Source of the DNA: JBEDKD01 sp041172365
GTDB taxonomy: Bacteria; Cyanobacteriota; Cyanobacteriia; Cyanobacteriales; Microcoleaceae
Assembly (NCBI GenBank): GCA_041172365.1
Contig: JBEDKD010000490.1
Coordinates: 1 to 12,049, forward strand
Length of the DNA stretch: 12,049 nt
Direction of reading: 5' to 3'
Shown piece after piece: positions 6,731 through 12,049 of the stretch (the stretch's first letter is position 1; every line of letters starts with the position of its first letter). The notes below the pieces were generated by a model. It saw only the letters and a program-made list of their open reading frames with translations, was not told where the DNA came from and did not search any database. The translations under genes and the position numbers were made by a program.

Positions 6731-7237
6731 CTAACGACAATACTGAGCCGGATTGGATTTTACCTTTAGTGCAAATTGTATCACTTGAAAGAGAGAAATC
6801 GGCGCTTTTAGATCATTTTCTACATTGGGACAAATCTTAAGCTCACCCTTTTGGAAATAGATGACAGTCATATAAGACTTCAAACCTGACTTTTTCGATA
6901 AAGCTACATGAGCTGCCCCATTCAAAGAATTATTATCCACGAATATTGTGTAAAGGTAATTTTCATTTTCAGCCGGGCAAGTCATACCACTCTCACCACA
7001 TTGAATAAACCTGGGATCTTCAAGATAGTGGGACATCTGGTCTTTAGTGAGCTTGTTCAGGTTTAATTTCGCGCCTGATTCTGTAGCTTTCTCCACTTGG
7101 GTGAGGGTGCTAGGTAACGCGATCGTGCTCAAGATGCCAATGATCATAATTACCACCAACAATTCAATCAGTGTGAATCCCTTATTGATAGAATTGCCGT
7201 AAAAAAATTGCCGAAAATTGCGAGAAAAAGGGTTCAT
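6731..7237 (-). CDS. Type IV prepilin-like protein (PilA/minor pilin type)
   Basis: 168-residue protein with a class III signal peptide: a 20-residue leader ending in INKG, cleavage after G20, then FTLIELLVVIMIIGILSTIALPS with the conserved glutamate at mature position 5 (E25). Prepilin peptidase PilD would cleave and N-methylate it, and the hydrophobic helix would pack into a pilus or pseudopilus. The following KATESGAKLNLNKLTKDQ and HYLED resemble cyanobacterial PilA-like proteins. Four cysteines (C80, C87, C136, C167) suggest two disulfides, the last pair closing a C-terminal loop ending QYCR. The ATG at 7237 was chosen because a Shine-Dalgarno (TAGGAG, minus strand of 7246-7251) lies eight bases upstream and it gives a normal leader; the open frame extends to 7438 but there overlaps the CHAT gene. 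It starts 43 bases after the CHAT gene stop in the same direction, so co-transcription is plausible. Whether it is a major or minor pilin is unknown. Confidence 0.85.
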   Translation of the reverse strand: MNPFSRNFRQFFYGNSINKGFTLIELLVVIMIIGILSTIALPSTLTQVEKATESGAKLNLNKLTKDQMSHYLEDPRFIQCGESGMTCPAENENYLYTIFVDNNSLNGAAHVALSKKSGLKSYMTVIYFQKGELKICPNVENDLKAPISLFQVIQFALKVKSNPAQYCR

Positions 7238-7280
7238 TTTTTTACTCCTAATTTTACTAAAAAAAACTATTTGCCGACAG

Positions 7281-10199
7281 TTACACAGAAGAATTGCCTC
7301 GAATTTCCTCCCAACTTTGAGGAACTTCCGCTTGATTTTGGCACAGGGCAGGCAACCAACTCGCACAGGGAAACTTATCTTCTCGACTTTGCAGTCTCTC
7401 TCTGGCTTCCCGTACAGAAATATATAAAGACTTGCCATGAGAAAACCCCAGAAGAAAGTTCTTCAAAAACTCTTGTGCGACTAAATCGGGAATAATTTCC
7501 CGCATCACAATGATTTGCGGTATGTGCAAATCGGCTAAATCTCCCACTAATCCCAAACCGTCACAAGAGTTAAAAATCGCTAATTGTAAACCTCGTTCAA
7601 TCGCTGTTTTTAAGGCATTTTTCAGTTGTTCGAGGGTTAGGTCATCTTTGGGGTTAATATTAATAACACCTGTTTTACCGTCATTTTCGCTACGGCTGTG
7701 ACCGGAAAAACAGAGGATATCCCAACCTTTTTCATCCCACAGGTGTTGGTCAAATTCCTGGCGATTAGGTTCTACTAAAAAGGTAATTTCAGCATCGGGT
7801 AAACTCTCTAATATTTGCCGATCTTCATTAACATTAATGCCTTCATTATGACCCAAAACCGCTAAAATTCTCACCTGAGTTCTCGGAAGAGAACTTTTAA
7901 TTACTCTGTCGCTCTGTGCGGGCAAACTCAGACCAAATTCGGCTTTGCGATAGTCAGCAAAAAAACTCCACAAATGCCAGGGTAGCCGCCTCACTAAGAT
8001 ATCTTCTGTTTGCAGAATTACTCGAATTTCATCCGTAGAATTTAGATATTGACGCAATTTCTTCTCTATCGGGCGAAATTCTTCTGAATCGAGCCAAGCA
8101 TTCAGGCTTTTTTCTAATTGTTGAGATAGAGTTTTTAGGGCTTTTTTGGAAACGTTTGTAATTTGCTCTTTTTGGGCTTTAATACGGCTCCCTAATCCTG
8201 CGTCTTGTGCATTATAGTTTTTTTGCCACTCTCGATAAAGCTTTAATATTTCTAAATTGGGTGGCAAAGCGCCGTTAAATTCTCTGGGTAAGCGGTGTCC
8301 ATCTGACCAAATTTGAGCGGTGATTGCTAACCCTTTTTCTAAATCACCATTGTTCAATCTTAGGACAACTAATTTATCAGATTTTGGCTGATAAATTATT
8401 TTATTAATAACAGATGTCATCCATTGAATTTGCTGTCCATAGCCTTCAATTTGTTGCTGTTGGCGAGCGGCTAAATCCAACATTTCTTGATAAGATTGCG
8501 TGAATTGACTATGGATTTGACCTTTGTTGGCTTCCGGTGGAACACTAACTCTGACAACGACGACTCCGTTCCCTTTATTTTCTATGCTTTGAATGTCTAA
8601 TTGAATGCCTTGATTTTCTACTTGTACTTGTTTGTAAGATTGGGAAAATGCTTTCCAATCTATACCATTACGAAAAATTAGGTCAACGGTATTTAATGCT
8701 TCTTGAAATAAACTGGTAAATTCACCGGGTGCAAATTCACCACTGCTGGGACGACGTTCTCGATCGTCCGTTTCCGGTTTAGGCTCTTCGAGGAGATAAA
8801 CAAATCGGCAATCTACCCAATCCAGTTGTGTCGTATTATCAATGTTCCAAGTTCCTAAACCGCAAGCACCAGTCATTTGTGTATTGGTAAAATCAGCTTG
8901 AATTGCCTGCACTTGAGTTAAGTTTGCATATTCTAAATTAGCCGCTTCTAAAGTCGCGTTGGTGAGATCCGCGTTTTTCAAATTGGCATAACTGAGGTCG
9001 GCATCCATTAAGTTTGCGCCTCGGAGATTGGCATCTTGGTAAGATTTGTAATAGCCATTTCTGGTGACGAGCAAATCACGAACTTCCGGGTTAGCTAATA
9101 TGGTTTCTCCCACTCGTGCCCAATTTAATTGGCGAGAATTATACCATAAAGAACGCTGGATTTTGGAAAATCGAAAATCAGCACTTTTGAGGGTCGCGTA
9201 ACTGAAGTTGGTATTGGTTAAATCAGCACCCCGAAAGCTGGGACCTCCAAAGGATAAGATGAATATGGCAATTTCGCGGAGGACTGTGTATTTCTCATCT
9301 TCTGCTAAGATTCTCTTACCAAAATAAGCGCAAAATAGCACTAAAGCCGCTGCGAGACTTATGGTAGTAGCAATGACGATATAATCGGGAGATGTCAGAA
9401 AAGGAATTTCTTTTGTTCCTTGATAAATCCTTTCTTTTGCACCGTTATATGAGATTATTCCGGTAGTAATTGTCGCGATCGCGAGAGCTTCAAATATTAC
9501 CAAATTTCTAAAAATTTTGCCTAAAGCTACCTCGGCTAAAGTCACAGCTAAAGGCAACGTTATTGCGATAGCAATAGTGGCGATTATGCTGGTCACTAAA
9601 GAGATAATTACTGCCGGAATTTCATTGTCATTTGTGTTATTAAAAACCTGTATAAATGTATCTAGTCTAAACTGAGCCAATGGATATAACATCTTATTAA
9701 GACGTGAACCAAAGGCGGCTAAAATTCCTAGGAAAGGAATCGCAATAGCCAGGGTAACAAATACAGTTCCCAAAGCTTTTTGAATGCCTTGTCGCCAATT
9801 GAGAATTAAAAAGGAGGTATTAGCTGAGAAGATGAGGAAAAATACCAGCAAAGCCGGTATCAATTCGATACTTTTTTTAGGGAAATGTTGCTTTTCAGGC
9901 AGGATCGTATTAAACCCCGGAACGCGGTTGAAATGGGTGGTGGAGCAATAAGGCGCGATCGCGGCAGCTATTCCAGCAATTGCAGCTAAAATAGCTGCAA
10001 AGATCAACATTTTTATGATCCAACGATAGTCGAGTCCAGCTTTGGCATGGCTGAAATTAGCAGCCGTGAGATTAGCCCCTGTAAAGTCTGCACCTTGAAT
10101 ATCCGAGTGAGAAAAATCGGTATTAGTAAGGTCTTGATTTTTAAAGGATCGACCTCGGAGATTTTGGTTACGAAAATGTTCAAATCGAGATGACACCAT
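7281..10199 (-). CDS. Membrane pentapeptide-repeat protein with C-terminal CHAT caspase-like protease domain
   Basis: 972-residue multidomain protein. Residues about 5-52 are pentapeptide repeats (A-D/N-L/F-x-x, e.g. GADFTGANLTAANFS). A hydrophobic block follows with about six or seven membrane segments (near 61-83, 112-134, 144-163, 194-224, 233-251, 272-292). Pentapeptide repeats resume at about 321-345 and 388-440 (ANLRGANLMDADLSYANL). A middle region (about 490-700) is partly helical and includes a glutamine-rich stretch. The C-terminal ~240 residues form a CHAT domain (caspase HetF-associated with TPRs, clan CD protease): LPWHLW at 739-744, the catalytic histidine in CFSGHS (H834) and the catalytic cysteine in FNSCDG (C879), so it looks active. 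The protease would be anchored to a membrane, probably with the CHAT part in the cytoplasm (inferred). The substrate is unknown. AAGGAT (minus strand of 10210-10215) serves as a plausible ribosome binding site. It is the third gene of the sigma - DUF1822 - CHAT cluster. Confidence 0.88.
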   Translation of the reverse strand: MVSSRFEHFRNQNLRGRSFKNQDLTNTDFSHSDIQGADFTGANLTAANFSHAKAGLDYRWIIKMLIFAAILAAIAGIAAAIAPYCSTTHFNRVPGFNTILPEKQHFPKKSIELIPALLVFFLIFSANTSFLILNWRQGIQKALGTVFVTLAIAIPFLGILAAFGSRLNKMLYPLAQFRLDTFIQVFNNTNDNEIPAVIISLVTSIIATIAIAITLPLAVTLAEVALGKIFRNLVIFEALAIATITTGIISYNGAKERIYQGTKEIPFLTSPDYIVIATTISLAAALVLFCAYFGKRILAEDEKYTVLREIAIFILSFGGPSFRGADLTNTNFSYATLKSADFRFSKIQRSLWYNSRQLNWARVGETILANPEVRDLLVTRNGYYKSYQDANLRGANLMDADLSYANLKNADLTNATLEAANLEYANLTQVQAIQADFTNTQMTGACGLGTWNIDNTTQLDWVDCRFVYLLEEPKPETDDRERRPSSGEFAPGEFTSLFQEALNTVDLIFRNGIDWKAFSQSYKQVQVENQGIQLDIQSIENKGNGVVVVRVSVPPEANKGQIHSQFTQSYQEMLDLAARQQQQIEGYGQQIQWMTSVINKIIYQPKSDKLVVLRLNNGDLEKGLAITAQIWSDGHRLPREFNGALPPNLEILKLYREWQKNYNAQDAGLGSRIKAQKEQITNVSKKALKTLSQQLEKSLNAWLDSEEFRPIEKKLRQYLNSTDEIRVILQTEDILVRRLPWHLWSFFADYRKAEFGLSLPAQSDRVIKSSLPRTQVRILAVLGHNEGINVNEDRQILESLPDAEITFLVEPNRQEFDQHLWDEKGWDILCFSGHSRSENDGKTGVININPKDDLTLEQLKNALKTAIERGLQLAIFNSCDGLGLVGDLADLHIPQIIVMREIIPDLVAQEFLKNFLLGFSHGKSLYISVREARERLQSREDKFPCASWLPALCQNQAEVPQSWEEIRGNSSV

Positions 10200-10240
10200 G
10201 ATCGCGTATATCCTTAATAGAGTAATGGGTATTCTGGCAA

Positions 10241-10307
10241 AGAAACCGGGTTTATCTGAAAAATCGTCGGTTTGAAAACTAGATATCTATGTAGAAACCC
10301 GGTTTCT
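10241..10307. repeat. Inverted repeat pair between the DUF1822 and CHAT genes
   Basis: AGAAACCGGGTTT (10241-10253) is the exact reverse complement of AAACCCGGTTTCT (10295-10307), giving a potential 13-bp stem with a 41-base loop. The right copy, extended to 10293, is itself nearly palindromic. It occupies the middle of the 132-base gap between two genes of the same direction, so it could attenuate transcription into the CHAT gene. Equally, it may be two copies of a mobile short repeat. Confidence 0.75.
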
Positions 10308-10332
10308 AGCCGCCTTGTGGGTAAGTCCTGAT

Positions 10333-11244
10333 TTAAAACAAAAAATTTTGCATTATTGTAGCTTCTCCCAGAGTAATTTTAATGCTAAATTCTTCTCCTT
10401 TTTCGGCAGTTAAACCCAACTGAATGAAATTATCTTCATCCCTAGACTCAGCCTCTAAAATGACGGATTCGGATTCATCCAAAACACTCAATATTAAGCC
10501 TTGGGGCAAGTAATTTTTATTTCCCAGGGGATGCACTTGTACTGTAATATTTATTTCGGAATCCGGTTCAGGCGGTAGGGTGACAACTAATGCTAGATTT
10601 TGTTCGGCTAGTTGCATTCCTAAGTCAATTTGCTGACCGCGCGCGATGGATACAGAACTTCTAAAACTTTGTGCGAACTCAAATTGCTCAGTCGTAAAAA
10701 GCTCTTTTATCGTCTGCCATCCCTCCTCAAAAGAACCCTCAAACCAGTTCCGTAAATTCACAAGCTTTGGTTGCCGAATACGGCTCATATAAGCCAGAAA
10801 ATTATCTAGGGATTGCAGTTGAATTAAAGGAAATTCTGGCATAGGATTATTCGTAAAACCTAAGATAGTTGCTTCTTTAAGAGATGGGTTGAGTTGTACG
10901 GCAACATAGCCAATTCTATCTTGCCAAACATCCGGCGGAATGTAGCAAAATCTTTGATCAGGCAAGACAGGACGACACTCTAATTTACCAAACTGTTTTA
11001 CATCTAAGTCTGCTAAATCCAACAACTTAAGCATGAGGGGATTGCGACTATCACTCCCTGGCCAATCTGTCTCAAATCCCATGCACTGTAGGTAAAAATC
11101 TACCGCGTAAACTGATAAAATATTGAGATAAACCTGTTTGGCTTTTTGAGGGCTAGATTGTAACTTGCTATATTTTTGAGCCAGGGAATGTGCCTCAAAA
11201 GATAGCTGAACTTTAAAGGTCAATTGTTCCGTGTTTGACAGCAT
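10333..11244 (-). CDS. DUF1822 family protein
   Basis: 303-residue protein recognised as DUF1822, a family I know only from cyanobacteria and without an established function. Family hallmarks are KAKQVYLNILSVYAVDFYLQ then CMGFETDW (residues 34-61), the motif FGKLECRPVLPD (85-96), IPPDVWQDRIGYVAVQL (102-118) and the tryptophan-rich VNLRNWFEGSFEEGWQ (162-177). The C-terminus (about 248-303; LPQGLILSVLDE, IQLGLTAEKGEEFSIKITLG) is beta-rich. Seen as a whole it is soluble, with no signal peptide or membrane segment. It starts 27 bases after the sigma-like gene stop, which indicates one transcript, and is followed by the CHAT gene. That position makes it a candidate regulator or substrate linking the two, by inference only. 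The start at 11244 has only a weak purine-rich element (AGAGAG) before it. Confidence 0.85.
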   Translation of the reverse strand: MLSNTEQLTFKVQLSFEAHSLAQKYSKLQSSPQKAKQVYLNILSVYAVDFYLQCMGFETDWPGSDSRNPLMLKLLDLADLDVKQFGKLECRPVLPDQRFCYIPPDVWQDRIGYVAVQLNPSLKEATILGFTNNPMPEFPLIQLQSLDNFLAYMSRIRQPKLVNLRNWFEGSFEEGWQTIKELFTTEQFEFAQSFRSSVSIARGQQIDLGMQLAEQNLALVVTLPPEPDSEINITVQVHPLGNKNYLPQGLILSVLDESESVILEAESRDEDNFIQLGLTAEKGEEFSIKITLGEATIMQNFLF

Positions 11245-11271
11245 AATGAATCTCTCTTGTTACTTGGTTAA

Positions 11272-11916
11272 CTATTCCTGTAAGTATTTGTGGAAATAAG
11301 GCTTAAATTTCTGCAATCTCCGGGTAACAAAAGAAGAAAGTGTCGGGATGGGAATCCCAAACTCTTGAGAAATTTCCTCCCAAGTCTTATCTTCGACAAA
11401 TTTAGCTATTGCTAACAGTTGAAAAGTGGCTTCAGGATGACCTTTAATATGTTCTGATTTGAAAATATTTTCGGGGTCTTCTTCTAAAAAATCCCGTAAT
11501 AGTTTAGCCTCAGAAACATTTTCTTCTGGGATTAAATTATCTAGTTCCACTTTGTCTAGTTCATCTAAGGATAAAATCGTTATTTTTCTGTTGTTATATT
11601 CGTTTATAATTTCGATAAAACGACACTTGAGGATGAAATTTACCCAGGCCATTACGGGGCGTTCTGGCCTGTAGTTATGAATCTTTAGCAAAATTTCTAG
11701 GTAAGTTTTCTGTAGTGCTTCCCGATAAAGCTCGTCGTATAAGTCATGTGGCCACAGCCCTTGTTGGGGGTGGCCTAAAAGACCAGATTTCATGATTTCC
11801 TTAACCAAGTTCTCGATCGCGTTCCGCCGAGCGGGATGGAGAGGGGGGTATCGTTGAGCTTCTAGCGCGAGTTGTTGAAGCTTGTGATGGATATCCTCAC
11901 TGCACCTGGTGTTCAT
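11272..11916 (-). CDS. Sigma-70-like RNA polymerase sigma factor (ECF-size)
   Basis: 214-residue protein with the layout of a short sigma-70 family factor. Residues about 55-110 resemble region 2 (DELYREALQKTYLEILLKI then WVNFILKCRFIEIINEY), which contacts core polymerase and the -10 element. Residues about 172-205 form a region 4-like helix-turn-helix (EDKTWEEISQEFGIPIPTLS then FVTRRLQKF). A linker of about 60 acidic residues joins them (DELDKVELDNLIPEENV). The region 2 match is weak compared with standard ECF factors and the N-terminal ~50 residues are unfamiliar. A DNA-binding protein of the sigma fold that does not act as a classical sigma is therefore possible. The ATG at 11916 has a good Shine-Dalgarno (AAGGAG, minus strand of 11922-11927). 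It is the first gene of the cluster. What is probably an insertion-sequence end lies directly upstream, so its own promoter may be lost or hybrid. Confidence 0.7.
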   Translation of the reverse strand: MNTRCSEDIHHKLQQLALEAQRYPPLHPARRNAIENLVKEIMKSGLLGHPQQGLWPHDLYDELYREALQKTYLEILLKIHNYRPERPVMAWVNFILKCRFIEIINEYNNRKITILSLDELDKVELDNLIPEENVSEAKLLRDFLEEDPENIFKSEHIKGHPEATFQLLAIAKFVEDKTWEEISQEFGIPIPTLSSFVTRRLQKFKPYFHKYLQE

Positions 11917-11928
11917 GCCACTCTCCTT

Positions 11929-11958
11929 ATACTAGACCTCTTGCGAAATTGAAAACAA
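11929..11958 (-). promoter_or_regulatory. Possible hybrid promoter for the sigma - DUF1822 - CHAT cluster
   Basis: On the minus strand TTGTTT (11953-11958) and TAGTAT (11929-11934) are separated by 18 bases, resembling -35 and -10 boxes. If real, the -35 would lie in the insertion sequence and the -10 at its border, and transcription would begin almost at the Shine-Dalgarno of the sigma gene. That unusually short leader makes the call weak. Confidence 0.25.
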
Positions 11959-11972
11959 AAACATGGTACAAT
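11941..11972 (+). promoter_or_regulatory. Possible transposase promoter
   Basis: TTGCGA (11941-11946) and TACAAT (11967-11972) resemble -35 and -10 elements but with a 20-base spacer, longer than optimal. They lie upstream of the transposase-like start at 12004. Confidence 0.3.
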
Positions 11973-12003
11973 GAGTAAGACGTTAATTAATAAATGGTAA
12001 TTT

Positions 12004-12049
12004 ATGGACTACGAATCTATCAAAAATTTAAAAGCTGAAGAGTTCAAAC
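12004..12049 (+). CDS. Transposase N-terminus (partial)
   Basis: Only 15 codons are in the window: MDYESIKNLKAEEFK. This resembles the opening of cyanobacterial DDE transposases of the IS5-like group (MxYExIKxLxxxxFKRxTGV), which begin with a helix-turn-helix. The match rests on memory of a short stretch plus the adjacent IS-like terminus. No clear Shine-Dalgarno precedes it, but transposases are often poorly translated. The rest lies beyond the window edge. Confidence 0.5.
   Translation, partial: MDYESIKNLKAEEFK

Larger units (their letters stand above)
11932..12049 (+). mobile_element. Left end of an insertion sequence (partial, cut by window edge)
   Basis: The stretch beginning CTAGACCTCTTGCGAAATTG resembles termini I recall from cyanobacterial IS elements, and is followed after about 70 bases by the start of a transposase-like frame (12004). 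The exact terminal base and target duplication cannot be fixed without the right end. The element, if real, begins only 15-20 bases upstream of the sigma gene start. Confidence 0.5.

Noticed and set aside
7238..7438. N-terminal extension of the prepilin-like frame to an ATG at 7438
   Set aside because: It would overlap the CHAT gene out of frame and place 67 extra residues before the leader. The ATG at 7237 has a Shine-Dalgarno and gives a normal class III leader.

Overview
The window looks like chromosomal DNA of a cyanobacterium. The octamer GCGATCGC (HIP1) occurs at least ten times in 12 kb. A perfect NtcA-type site lies upstream of an ammonium transporter gene. DUF1822, CHAT, pentapeptide-repeat and NB-ARC/TPR proteins occur together, and the intergenic gaps carry short palindromic repeats of the kind common in filamentous cyanobacteria. 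Genus cannot be fixed from this sequence. I see no tRNA, rRNA or CRISPR array.

Left part (1-4567): a polypyrimidine heptanucleotide tandem repeat (1-87) abuts an FAD-dependent oxidoreductase gene (93-1286, +). A repeat-bearing gap follows, then a small NfeD-type OB-fold protein gene on the minus strand (1595-1846). Next, on the plus strand, is an 807-residue STAND/NLR-like protein (2144-4567): an N-terminal winged-helix-like region, an NB-ARC NTPase and a TPR-like C-terminus, with no recognisable effector domain.

Middle (4568-6730): a gap holds a short remnant resembling the C-terminus of anthranilate synthase component I, then an NtcA site, then a gene for an Amt ammonium transporter with a TTG start and a signal peptide (4924-6324). 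The gap after amt (6325-6730) holds several short palindromic repeats and no gene. It separates amt from the convergent minus-strand cluster.

Right part (6731-11916, minus strand, read right to left): a sigma-70-like factor, a DUF1822 protein 27 bp downstream, a 972-residue membrane pentapeptide-repeat/CHAT caspase-like protease, and a type IV prepilin-like protein 43 bp after it. This is the most interesting part. A putative transcription factor, a protein of unknown function and a caspase-like protease follow one another in one direction, which suggests a protease-gated signalling module. The best analogy, by inference only, is the CHAT protease / regulator / sigma factor logic of type III-E CRISPR systems. 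The last ~115 bases appear to be the left end of an insertion sequence whose transposase starts at 12004. Its edge sits only about 15-20 bp upstream of the sigma gene start, so the native promoter of the cluster may have been displaced.
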